Part shown: piece by piece, positions 34,121-45,970 of the stretch
Layout of the letters: each line of letters starts with the position of its first letter
Numbering within the stretch: the first letter of the stretch is position 1
NCBI GenBank assembly: GCA_036924285.1
Contig: JAYKYS010000001.1
Location: forward strand, 38,439,501-38,503,500
Reading direction: 5' to 3'
Source: Asterella californica
Lineage: Eukaryota; Streptophyta; Marchantiopsida; Marchantiales; Aytoniaceae
DNA length: 64,000 nucleotides
Notes under the pieces: model-generated
Databases searched by the model: none
The model's input: the letters and a program-made list of their open reading frames with translations, nothing else
What the model was told of the DNA's origin: nothing
Position numbers and translations under genes: made by a program

Positions 34121-37100
34121 CTCGATCTTCTATAAATCTAAGCACTTTTTTCTCAAATAAAGGTAAAGATAACCACACTGAAACGTTTAATGATCGTGGG
34201 TACAACAAACAAAATAGGTGATTCTACAATCTCTCGATAGTATTCTTCTCCGAAGTTTCTCACTACTAAGACTTGGTACATGACTTCGGATCGACAAATG
34301 TCTTTATCTCGCACTCACTGTTAAAGTTTATCGACGGACGTTTATTTAAATCCATCTCTTGTTAAATAGGATAAAAATAATAATATCTCATTTTTAGCTA
34401 TAAATAACACATGTATCACAAAGATAGGTGAGAGCATAACTTGCGTAGTAAAGTTATGCAAAAAGATCTTGTCAGATACTGTTGGAAATGAACTCGTTCA
34501 ATATACATCAATTTGATCTGAAAAGGATTTTAGAATGGAAACATGGGTGGTAAATAGAGCCTTTCGTCCATCTCTCATGACATCCTTACTCAGTCTACAT
34601 GACAAAGAGATACATAAAATATCGATACTAAAATAATCTCACGCACATACGACCACTATGACTATATCTACGAATAATCAGCTGAATCTCTTAAGATCAA
34701 ATGCACTCGTAGGTCTTTACTTTAAAGTCTCAGAACACAAAACAAAGATAAGCGCAAGTGCACCAACCGCTCATCCAAAGACACACGGATCGATGAGATG
34801 CACACATGCACATCGTACGTTTGATGTCATCTTACTCATCCACGTGTAGATGCTTAGGTGGATGGTTCTAGAGCATTCACCGTAACACATATTATAACTA
34901 GTCACTAGGCTAGACAAAGTAGTCTTCTTTAATAGTCAAGATTCACACTTTGTCATGTTGAGTGCAAAAATTGACTATAAAAAATAACGTGATCACAACA
35001 CATACCGCTATAGTCTTTTCTACACCGAGTATACCTCCCAAAACATCGAATGTTTTTCTACCAACTGTTACTAACAAGATTCGAGACTTATACTAGATAC
35101 TTTTGTAGAATACAACTCGACAGAAAAATAGCAAAGTTTAACACATAGTAGGTTCATATCTAAAGTTCAGCCTTCTCTCAAACTTGCCACGTATGTATAA
35201 TCTTAAGATTTCTACTTACAGGTCAAATTTCAAAAAGATCTGAAAGCTAGATCTCCTTCCATAACTAATACAGTATCTCAGAAATTTACACTTACTTCTA
35301 ATCTCAGATTCGAAATGAAAGCTACATCGCTTAAATGAACCGTCTACTTTGACTCAAACTTGTTGTGCCAGTAAACCACAAGATACACTTATTGTTCATG
35401 AAATTTTAGCAGATTTGACTGTGCGAATCACCATCCATAAATTGTCAAACTTGCTGCTCCAGATTGAAAAATTTTTGCACCTCTCTGTCTTCAATTCATC
35501 ATAACATTATATAACAAAACATCTGGTGATGAAATTTGAGGTAAGAGCTTAAGCAACTGACAAGCTACGAGTTCATGAAATTTCATTTCAGTCAATAAAT
35601 TTTCTCGATCGATCTCACTAATCTTTCACTATGTATAGAAAGCTATGTAGTTCTCTCATTCAACGAACTTCGGATAGTTATAATGGACCTCCCATTCGAG
35701 CAAAATTTAGACTCAGGTTGCTCTTCTCCTCGAGAGCTCTCTGCTCATTTCCTCTGATCTCCTAAATTCTCCATAAAAGTGCCCCGTTCTTCTCGAAGCA
35801 CTCTCTTAGGTAGATGATAGCTTATCTTCACTCTTTGATGGACCAATAAGAATTTCAAAGACTCTACCTTGTCCTTTTGCACACTTTGGAGACCTCTAGC
35901 AAAATAAGAGCATTCTAAGCTGATATAAGCAAGAATTTTCACCTCATTACTTTACAAACTACACAAATGTGCACAAAATATATTTATACACGTCATTTAC
36001 ATACTACATATTTGTGCAACATGACACCGGCCGAGAGTATTTAGCTCAAAATTCAAACTCTACATGTACAAATGTACAAGATGAATATCCTCCATATACA
36101 ATGACTATCAAGAATAAGTTTCATCATATTCTTAGTTTAACTACGTGAGATCATCTTGTGGATCTTAAGAAAAGATAAAAGTTCAATGTTGATAATATCA
36201 AAGAGAAACGAGGGTGTCAAAGTAACTTCTAGATATCATCTAAATCAAATATTATAGAAATAATTAAAATAGATAATATGATTTATATTCTATTTTATTT
36301 ATAAAAATTAGTTAATATGTATGGGATAATTTAACCACCCCAATCTTTGGTGTTATCTTCAATCTTCACTTGCAATCAAAGACTAGTTCGAATATCTCAT
36401 ACAGAATACATTAAGGAACAAATATGGAGATCAACCGGATGAGTACATACCCTTGCTCCGGATTAGTTCTAGTGTTGAACGAGATAGATAGTTATCCGAT
36501 TAGCTTGTAATAGATAGAGTTCGGGTACATCTAGCAGCTAGACAAATTATGACAGTTTTCAGGAGTACTATAACGGTCTGGAAGCGTATTGCTATTCAAT
36601 TAGTATAGAAGAGGTTTTGATTTTGAGGATTGTATTTTTCGATCGATCAATCAACTATCTATAAGAGATTATATAAAAGAGATTTATAATTTTAGAGAAA
36701 CTTGAGAACTGAATGTTGCTTGAATGTATGATAATACGGATGGGATTCTTACTGATTACATTCACCCATTCAATCCAAATGGATTTTGACATACTGGTGT
36801 CCAATACGAGTAACATTTGGTTATCTCTTAGAATACCTTACGACGTTGATCATTAGTCGTAATCCACTCATAGCATATAGATCATCGTAGACTAGCATTA
36901 GATTAAAATCAATTATTTTTGGATTGTCCAATATGTCTTATTTACTTGATTTTGATATCTACCTAATCTGTCAGATTCATAAGTAAATCACCATGGATTT
37001 CAACATTAGGTATTATAAGCGAGTAAGTTAATATATTCTGAATGATATAAATAAATATAATAGTAAAATGATGAACATTTTATAAAAGATATGAAAGTAA

Positions 37101-37884
37101 AAACAACCATACAATTCCAACCAGTCACATAAAAGAAGGAAAGATGAACGTACCACTTAGAAGTTCTTTAACCCTTTTACTCCTAGTACCTCTAAGAGTT
37201 CTTAACATAAGAACACCATCTGACAGTGATGTCAAATCAGATACATCCGTCATATAGACATTGTTTAATAATCCCACCGTTGATTATTGAGAATAGATAG
37301 TTTATGATCGACTGCAAAAAAAAATAAAAAGATTATATCTAGATTTGAGAATATCTGAAAATGAAACATTCATAAGGATTGCTCACATTTAGTCAAATTT
37401 TGGCATCAACAAGATGTCAGATGCTTTATTTGGCAATGCAACCAATTCTAGATGGATGAAAAAGAAAAATCATATCCGAAGGTGAGCCATAGAAATGATC
37501 CACAAAGTAACATTAATTACGATCATAACTTGTACTTTGGTCCTAATGATCATTTATTTGCATACAACACAGCTCATGATCTAGCATCTAGTCAAGTATC
37601 GAAAGTGGTCACTTTTGGCCCAAGCTTATATAAAGATCCCTTACGGCCTAGACGTACCAAACATTTTGAGCTTACAACTTGTAGAAGGAATCAATGTCGA
37701 TAATAAGCCTGGCATGCACACCGCTTGAACCAACTAAAGCTGATAAGCTGATAGGACAGATTCAGTATTATTCCTCTGGCCGTAAATGTGTTTGAGAGAA
37801 TTCCCTTTTAAAGCTTGAAAGCAAAAAAGGAGAGTTGTCGTCTTACAGTCATCATCCGACGAATTGCACTAAAAGATGATTGGA
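34121..37884. other. AT-rich gene desert
   Basis: No gene or recognisable domain was found in 3.8 kb. Small open frames (34658-34849, 35745-35942, 37452-37703) have no family features. The DNA just after 34120 may be the decayed upstream part of the gag relic. Confidence 0.35.
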
Positions 37885-38470
37885 AAGCATGGAACATGAA
37901 CTTCTGAAGAATTTGTCCACTTTTTGTTATCGGAATGACAAATAACTGCTATGTAAAAGTTCAACATAAAATTGAGAAAAAATATCAAATATTTTTCTAA
38001 ATGTTAAGTGACAACCGGACTTAGAAATGTAAGAAAATCTAGATAGAACCTATAAGGAGAGTGCGAACAGATGCGCTTCCGCATGTATATATATGGGAGT
38101 ATATTTAGAAACCTCGAGTATGACTACAAGTGCTCTGGTGACACGTGAGACTTTATTTTGTGGGTTTGTTTTCAGAAAATTGAGAAATTTAACTATTACT
38201 CAGAAAATACTTTTGATCACTATGTCTTCATTCTAACTTGGAATTCATGAAATAAAGAATCAAATTAAAGCTATTCTCCAACTTCACAATTTAAGAATCC
38301 ATCTCGAAACTAACTACTTAGTATTGACATAGAAATGTTAAAATGAAGATTCAAGGGTTTTTTTGAGCAAAAGAGAATATTTTCTTCATACTCAAAAAAC
38401 ATAGTAAAAAACATAGTAAGAAAAAAGAAATATTATATTTCAAGCTTTAATACTCATACTCGGGGTTTAA
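37885..38470. repeat. Inverted copy of repeat A followed by repeat B
   Basis: From 37885 to 38020 the complement contains TTCTTCAGAAGTTCATGTT, GATAACAAAAA and CACTTAACAT, which is repeat A in the opposite orientation to 4370-4540. From 38117 the sequence is repeat B in plus orientation (GAGTATGACTACAAGTGCTC, AACTTGGAATTCATGAAATAA, CTACTTAGTATTGACA, GAAATGTTAAAATGAAGATT). Confidence 0.55.
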
Positions 38471-40091
38471 TAGCAGTTTTTATTTTTTACTTTTTATTTT
38501 TGCAGACGGTCTATTTTATGGAAATAGAATGGAGGAGGTGGAATATGTAAGGTAGTTAGACGGAAGTAACATTCATGACGAAGGGGACACGAATACCATC
38601 AAGAAGCAATGACTTTATTTTATGTCCAATCAAACCTCGTTACAGTCACGCAATAAGTGAACTTGTATTTTGTGAGTATAAAGTTTTGTGATTGTCAATT
38701 TATAGTCACATTATTCAGAAATATTATAAAATATTATTATATGTGTATTATTATAAATATACAATTTGAAAAATCACTAATGTGACTATAAAATACATGT
38801 CGAATGTACTTGTCTAGTGTTTCATGAACAAGTAGTAACAATGTTCAAGAAAGAAAGAAAATATTTCTTTTTGTTAAAAGCTTAGAAATTATTTTGTTAT
38901 AATTATTGCTTGTGTAATTTTTCTATAAAATGTATTTATATATTGTATGATAATGACTATAATAAGATAAATTTACAAAAGATTTATCTATCCCCGCGAA
39001 AACTATAACTATAGTGCAACTGTGACTATATCGAGGTTTGACTGTAACTTGGTATTCTGTTCTACGTCCAATGGAAGAGATTCCTTTCGAGTCTAGTCTC
39101 GTCCTGTATTTCCGTAGTGTTTTAAGTGGGTCGTAACGTAATGTTTTGGAAACGTCATTAAATACAATGCAGGGCTGAGCGACCGATTTGTCGATTACTT
39201 CTGGTGACGGAACGGAGACGGAGTATAAATATAGGGTTAGGGTGGAGTCAGTCCGTTCGTTCTCTGTTCGGTGCGTCTCCCCGTCGAGCAGCCCGAACAC
39301 AAAGAGAATGGAGTGGACGTGGATGTGGACGAGTGGGGGAGCGAGTGTGGTGGGGTTGACGATGAATTGGAGCGCATGAATTAGTTTGCATGAACTTCTC
39401 GTGCATTTTGGTCTTTGGAATCGTAGTACCGGGGTGATAGCTCTGATGCCCGCGGTAAGAGGTGGTCGCTGAGGTCGCTTCAAGGAATCAGAATGTGCGA
39501 ATATTTACCTACACACCTCGTCTTCCTTGCTTGTGGCAGCTGAGACCGGTAAGGAGGGGATTCAAAAGTTTTCACTCTGAACAGAGTGGGTGCAGACAGA
39601 TCAGGGTCCACTGCGATTCGTGTTACCGCTGGAAATTTTATCGAGGTCTCTCTTGGCAAGGGAGAGATCCGCTCGGAAATTCGATGATCTGAGTCAGGGG
39701 AAAAGGGTGAGCTGATGACTCTGTGAGGGGTTGGGAGGGTTTAACTTCTTGCCTGTCATTGGACTTGGCGGTGGTGGGGCCGTGCTGGGGAAGCTCATGT
39801 CGGACGTTGCGTTGAAATTCAGAGAAAATAGTTCATTCAGGTTTTGAATTTTGATAGCTCTGTATGTGTAGCACGGTCCTCGGGAAGGAAAGTGAATGAA
39901 GTGTTCGCGAGTATCTGGATGGATTCAATCCGTGTGCACGGACTCCTCCAGATTATAGAGTGCTTCAACAGTTCTGTGTTTCTCAGAGACATCAGTTTAC
40001 AACAACTTTGACGAGAGTTAGTAGTACGCGTCGTGGTTAGAAACTTGTACAAATTCCCTTCACCCTGTCCTCACGGAAAGGAATTGTCGAG
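38471..40091 (+). other. Upstream region and probable 5' UTR of LAS1
   Basis: The first 450 bases are AT-rich and hold nothing recognisable. From about 39000 the composition becomes balanced. The stretch 39250-40091 is probably a long 5' UTR, possibly with an intron. The 186-residue minus-strand open frame at 38923-39483 has no recognisable domain. Confidence 0.35.
39221..39241 (+). promoter_or_regulatory. TATA-like box and telomere-like motif upstream of LAS1
   Basis: AGTATAAATATAGGGTTAGGG combines a good TATA-box match (TATAAATA) with two tandem TAGGGT-type units. It sits where the AT-rich DNA gives way to gene-like composition. Telomere-like motifs are common in promoters of plant ribosome-biogenesis genes. 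It is about 850 bases from the start codon, so a long or spliced leader has to be assumed. Confidence 0.35.
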
Positions 40092-43000
40092 ATGGTGAGA
40101 CGCACTGGTTTGCGGCAGGTGCCGTGGCAGAGTTGGGCACACTGGATGTGGGTTGCAGACGGTATCTTCTCGGACTCCAACGATAGGATTGCCGCCGCGC
40201 AAAATCGAGTCAGTTTCTTGTGCTCTGTCCACTGTTGATTTCGTACTCAATAATGGAGACCTATGTGTGAGTATGCATATGTACTTAGTTTGTTTCCTGA
40301 TTTTTCTTCACTCGCAGATCAAAGCGTGGCAGGGCAGGGGTAATGTTCCGATATCCGTCGAAACTACTAGTGCCTTGACGAGCATCCAACAGCGAGATCC
40401 TCATTTTAAGTGAGCTCTCTGTCCCTTGCCTGTCACTAGTAACTTGACAACAGTTGCTAGTTGCTCTGACGGCTTTTTGGTACGATGTACTTGTGGTACC
40501 GCATCTAACTCACACAAATTCTTGCATGGTCAGTCATGCGCTTCTCCCAGGAGGTGGTCTTCCTGATGACATGCTTCGAATGATGTATGCTATGGCTATC
40601 CAGAGGTAAGGTCTCGAGTCAGTTGTTCAAAACCATTTAAGTTCAGGAGTTCTACTATGTGTAACTCCAACGTTATTTCGTGCGTAAATGATAGTTTTCT
40701 TTTCACGATACAGGACGCTTGTAATGTGTGCTGAGGGCAGAAGTGTGAGTAATGTGATTTCATCCTTGAACCTGGAGCAGGCTGGTGAATGGGGTGGTTG
40801 ATGTGTCAGGACAGCGAAATTCAAGCTCAGTCGCCAAAAGAGCAGATTCGGCCGGACTGCCTCGCCTGCTTGTCGACATCCGTCATGGTGCGTTCGGATA
40901 GTGACTTAATCCAATCTCTGGACTTGGCTATTCTTTGAGCCGGAGAATAATCACTGATCGGATGACAATATACACGCTTGTTACTGGATGCATTCTAGTT
41001 CCTTTTACGATATCCTCGTTCCTTCAGATTTCCCATGGGGTCCGGGTGTATGCTGTGTCTACGCACCCAGTCCCTAGATTTCTGCACAACGGAAGAATAT
41101 CGAGTACCGCGGCTGATTGTGAGCACCATCCTTGTGTCTATGCAGAAACAGCACATAACGAACTTCCCTGGTTGCCTCTCCTGCGGTCCGCGAGCGAAAA
41201 GGTTGGGCGGAAACTAAGCTGATTTGTAGGTTCTCTAGTTTCATTGATAACTCAACCTCGTGTGGTTGTAATCTACGTCGGTGCTCTGCGTTGGACTTAT
41301 TGTTCGGTGTCATGTTCTTTTGGCGTTCCAGGCACTAGAATGGTTAAAGGTGCACTACTGGGACTCCCAAAGGCAGGTTTTGGGAAACCTTCGTGAGGAG
41401 CTGAAGACGAAGCTTCTGGAACACTGTCAACTCGTCATTGATATTTTGACCCCAATATCAAGGCCCGATGATGAGGGAAGTGATGACGACGATGTTGGCG
41501 ACGGTAAACAACGACTGGTGAAAGTAATGAGAACGATGCGTAACCTTCACAGACGTAAATTGAAAGCTATGAAGCAGGAAAGGGCTAAATTGTTTCATGA
41601 CCTGGAGGAGCTTTGTCTCAGCTCTACCTCGGAACTGATCTCAATATTGGTTGATGACGGGTTGCTGGAACAAGGTGTGTTGCCTGGGCCTGAAGGTGGA
41701 AACCACGCTGAAATGGAGAGTGAAGATTCTGACACAGGTTCGTTTGACCTAGCAGCTGCTACATACACCGCATGGAGGTATACCATATGCCACCTATCGA
41801 ATCAGCTTCCTCGATTACCAGCAATGCTCTTAGTTGCCATTGTGAAAAGAATTGGTTCTTGTCGCGGAATCACAGGACAACCACCAGAGTCTGTTGTTGA
41901 CGCAGCGGGACCAAACGCAGTTTTCAGCGCTCCAGCCCTACCTTTGATGGCCCGATCCTCGTCTACGCCACCTAAGGACAGCCCCGACGAAAATGAGAAT
42001 CGGCATTTGAGCACCGCTGGCCGGAACCATCTAATTGCCTGGTGTACCTGGCTACTAGGAAGTGAAGATTCCGGAGCATCACTTGATTCGATTCCGCAGG
42101 AAGCAGTGAAGTCAAGGACCCTAGGGATAGGTAGGAAAATCAGCGTGAAGGCAGATTTGAACGAAGAGCTCTGTCGTGAGCTCCTGCGATCTTGTCTGTA
42201 TTTAACCTCTCAAAGGAGGCCACTGGTTGAACTGGTGTCCTTGATTGCCTTGAAAATTGGGAGCAACAAACTGCAGAAGCAAGCACTAATTCTCTCTAAA
42301 TTTGGTTCCATAGTCCACAGCACTTGTGTTCCCAACCACAAACTTGAGAGTAAACTGGAAGAAGATTTAATTTTGGGCTCTGCAGCTTCACTGTGCGGTC
42401 CACCTTCAGGAGGAGAAGCCCTGGAAGCTTCTGCACCATGCTTAGATCAGTCCCAGGGAATTATGACTGCAAGCGATCTTGATGATTCTAACTACGACAG
42501 AGTGAAGAAGCAGCAGCAGGAATTCTTTGCCAGAGCGGCTTCAGAAGGGAATGTCGGGACCAGAAGTCGCTTCCATGGTGAAGGTGCGCAAGAGAACGAG
42601 GATTCGAGAATTGCTGCGAGTGAAGGTTGGGCCAAGTCACAAGCGCATGGTAATCGGAGTCCAGTTCTGCAGGGAAGAAAATGGTCGGTGGCTGAAAAAT
42701 GGAGACCATGTGCACTCGGCATGATTCCGTCTCCATATTCTGTCATTGGGATTTTACCTCCTCTTGACCTTACTGGAGTTACAGAGGCGGATGACGAAAT
42801 GTCTGACAGACAAGCAACCGGAGGTGAAAGCCACAGTAGACTGCAGCAGGTAGATACTGCGGAGGATACGGGTAAGGATAGGGTGGCGGGTAATGCTGGA
42901 ATGATTTCTTTTGGGAGCAGTGTCGCGAAAAGGAAAAGCTGTGTAGAGGCAAGTTCCCCTACAGGTGGAAGGCGTGCAAAGAAAGCCGGGCGCCATGTGC

Positions 43001-43206
43001 ACTTCAGTGCTACCGATGAAGAGACGAGGAACACTTGTCTATCACCTGCTGCTAAGCAAGTAACGGGTAGTAAGATACAGGGTTCAAGAGAGGAGCAGCT
43101 GTCGGGAGGTTCCCTTTTGCAGGGCTGCTTGCGTTGGCACGGTCATTTCACTCATGTTTCCCCTCAGCAGCTGGATTCGTTGAAAGCTGCAGTTCATGTT
43201 CTGTAA
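40092..43206 (+). CDS. LAS1: LAS1-like pre-rRNA processing nuclease
   Basis: Six exons (40092-40208, 40318-40409, 40534-40605, 40781-40887, 41146-41201, 41332-43206) join in phase to give 772 residues. Las1 is the HEPN-type endonuclease that cuts ITS2 during 60S subunit maturation in the nucleolus. The N-terminal Las1 domain is clear: VPWQSWAHWMWVADGIFSD, IKAWQGRGNVPISVETTSAL, IQQRDPHF, YAMAIQRLVNGVVDVS and LVDIRHETAHNELPWL. The catalytic HEPN motif R-x4-H is intact (R128, H133). ALEWLKVHYWDSQ follows the fifth junction, as in plant relatives. The last exon encodes 624 residues, with an acidic run (DDEGSDDDD, around residue 195-205) and a long, poorly conserved C-terminal half. A GACGCTTGTAATG stretch at 40713 could extend exon 4 upstream, but the chosen acceptor at 40781 alone restores the conserved RLVNGVV. 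Confidence 0.92.
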
Positions 43207-44934
43207 TGTGGCATTTCTCGTATGTAACATACTGTTGAGCTGGAATGCAATTATTTTCTGTCGTATGTGTTGTTCTGGATGGACTGGGATCTCGGACGTA
43301 ACGGGTTTTCTTATTTTTGATTGTGGATTTCTCTTTACGGTTTTTAGGACCAGGTTTTCCTTGTCACATTCCTCGTTGTGGCAGTGAAAAACGCTTCGCT
43401 CTTTCACCTCTTGGTCTGACTCTTAGTCCTTTTCCGTGCAACATTACGTTTACTTTCGGCCGAATTTGTGATATACGTCGGCTATGCGAAACTCTGGATA
43501 ATCAGTGGTGTTATGAAGATTAACCACTCGGTGAGCATACACCAGGATTGCGGTAACTTATGCTTCTGTGTGCTTATACAAGTTAGTTGTATGATAGTTT
43601 TCTATACCAGGCGTCCTGATCCGAGAAATGTGCTTTTCTTTAGACATCCTGATCACCCTGGCAGAGAGTTTTAGAGCATTCTCATGTTATTCTCTACTTA
43701 CTTTTGACTAGAGTTTCAGTTCGGTTTTTTCCGCAGGTGGAGATGTTTAGTTACTGCCATTCGCTGGTAACTACCATACTGCTCTGTGGAGTTCATATTA
43801 TGCATCGATCTTTTCGGCGGTGTAGAAGACTGAAGAAGCTTTCGTACCCGGTAAGACCGTAGGACAGCAGAACCGAAGCTATTGTAGGAAATGGGGCCGG
43901 CACCCGGAAAGAGCAGGGCACTGCCTTAGTTTTCACGGGAACATGTTAGAAGTATGAGTCTTTTGTTCAGTTGTGGTTACGGAAGTGATATCTGGAATCA
44001 GAAGAGGACTTTTGAGATAAGTCAGATGGACCATTTCTTGACGAGAGGGCACTTGAACGGACACGCCAAACAAGCTTGTGAAGACCTTTGTTTCAATCCA
44101 GCTGATTGTTTCCTCAGTCCGAGTGGTTACTTTTGCACAATTCAGTAGAAGACCTCTGGGATGGGCGCGAGGAAGCGAGATTTCCTATTTCTTGTACTCG
44201 GAAGGGACACGCGGAACGAACTTGTGAGGGTGCCATTGTTTCCTGAATTTGAATTGATTGGTTATCGACCTTGGTATCTTGGCACGAAAGTCGCCGAACG
44301 TAATTGTGAAGACTACTTCACACTGGTGCGAACTGAACTGGAAGCTAACATGAAACTTCTTCGTTCACGGTAGCTGAGTTTGTATTCAAAGAGCCGTGGC
44401 GAATCTTGATAGGAAGACAACCGCACAGGAACATTTAGGAAGTAGATTGGCTCTAGTCATGGTGGGAAGTAGATGTTGAGATCGGATCCATGGTCTAGGT
44501 TTTGTGTGACTCAATAAAGAATTTTCATTATTTTACTTTTATTGTAACCGGAGTCAACACTAATATGACATGTGTCACATAAAAATGAAATCACTTTAGA
44601 AAATAAATAACTTTTACTTGAACAAAGGTCAATACATGATGTGACATGTGTCAACATAGAAGCAAAATAACTTCTAAAAAACCTTAAGAGGGTACTCAAG
44701 AACACCCTCTAGGAATCAATTAATTTTCGAAATAATCTCTATGTTAATATAAGAGAACCCAATAAACTAATATCTGCGACTGCTGGTCTTATTACCGAAC
44801 CTAAGTTGGGGTAAAAAACTGTGAAAAAAGAGAAAAGAGAACCATGTGCGGCTTGTTTACTACACATTTAATATGCTAATGCTCATTAATCGTTCAATCA
44901 TCATGCTACTATTTGGCGTTTCCTTGCTTATTTC

Positions 44935-45015
44935 ACTTTGTCCTTTCTATGAGGGAAGAGGACAAAAGATTAATTTATCATCTAACTTTTTGTTAAAAGA
45001 ATTCAATTTGAATTA
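44935..45015. repeat. Decayed paired-hairpin module
   Basis: The order GAGGGAAGAGG, then TTAATTTATCATCTAACTTTTTGTTAAAAGAATTCAATTTGAATT resembles the module at 19933-20018, although the stems are now imperfect. Confidence 0.4.
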
Positions 45016-45429
45016 AACTAAATATAAATTCTAGTTCGATGTTCTCCTATTTCCAGTATGGTTATCAAATAATATTAAAATTATAATTTAATATTTCCCA
45101 TGAGGTTAGTACAGAATCTTCATATAGCTTATATGTCTTTTCCTATACTAGAAAGGGGGCAAATGTTACCCAGAAGGTCATGTTATATGCATATTTTTGA
45201 TTCATCTGGAACATGGTGAGTCGTGGTGTAACTAAAGCTTCTGTAAAATTTCACGCTTTTTGTTTCTCGACAAAATTCCAGTGGGTGATTTGAGTTGCTA
45301 GTAACTAAGTATAACCGAGTAGGTACTGGAGGCTCTCGCACGCAAATATGAATGATTGAGAATGAAATGATTCCCCCCTTCTTAGATCATTTTGTTATGA
45401 GTCTGTCTGCTCTATCCTGGGCATGTTCA

Positions 45430-45473
45430 TTGGAACCATATTATGAACCATACAGTTCATAATATGGTTCCAA
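45430..45473. repeat. Perfect 19-bp inverted repeat with a 6-base loop
   Basis: TTGGAACCATATTATGAAC (45430-45448) pairs without mismatch with its inverse at 45455-45473, and the loop is CATACA. It lies between two convergent genes, about 500 bases past the RH18 stop codon. A transcription-boundary role or a small mobile-element end are both possible. Confidence 0.9.
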
Positions 45474-45970
45474 ACTGGCTGAGCTTTATCGTATCGCATT
45501 TCCAGAAACTCGTACCAAGTAAGCATTCTTACACTGACACTTGTGCTTTCCATACCCACGTCGTTAAACAGAAATATGCAGTGGAATCAAACAGAAACGA
45601 GAGAGACCTCCACTAAAATTCGCGTGCGCTTTTGCATGCAGAATGCAAGGGGTCGGTCTACCGGTTCAATCTGAGTTTCTGATTCCTCTTTATATACATA
45701 GACAGCCGACTACATCGACAACGCTTGTTCACCGATCACATGTGAAGAGAATATTTCTATGCTACATATCCGAGTGTCAAAATTTCCTCGAGGCCACACG
45801 TCCACTACATTCGTCCCCCAATGGACGAAAGCATACTTGACAAAGAGCACCCGACTGGAATGGGCAGAAACTGCGTTGCTGCTGAACGGGAGCACCGCCT
45901 TTCCCTACTCGAAAGAGCGGGAACTAGCATGGTGTCCTCGATATGCTCTCCTAGCCTTTCCCGGATTGGA

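Larger units (their letters stand above)
43207..45970. other. Region between the convergent LAS1 and RH18 genes
   Basis: The first part (to about 44500) has balanced composition and may hold the LAS1 3' UTR or a non-coding transcript. Short plus-strand frames at 43954-44148 and 44161-44373 have no known domain. From 44500 to 45400 the DNA is AT-rich and holds a decayed paired-hairpin module. A perfect hairpin lies at 45430-45473. The last 300 bases should include the RH18 3' UTR. Confidence 0.4.

Noticed and set aside
39229..39241. Telomere-like TAGGGTTAGGG as a chromosome end or interstitial telomere
   Set aside because: Only two units; it fits a promoter motif better than a telomeric array.
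38923..39483. 186-residue minus-strand open frame upstream of LAS1
   Set aside because: No domain and no sensible start context; it runs from AT-rich spacer into the likely LAS1 promoter.
40713..40780. Alternative LAS1 exon 4 starting at 40713
   Set aside because: It would read into a stop in the frame set by exon 3, whereas the acceptor before 40781 restores the conserved RLVNGVV segment in phase.
44161..44373. 70-residue open frame after LAS1
   Set aside because: Single short frame without domain, similarity or splice partners; more likely part of a 3' UTR or non-coding DNA.
45430..45473. Hairpin as a microRNA precursor
   Set aside because: The 19-bp stem is too short for a plant microRNA precursor and has no flanking pairing.
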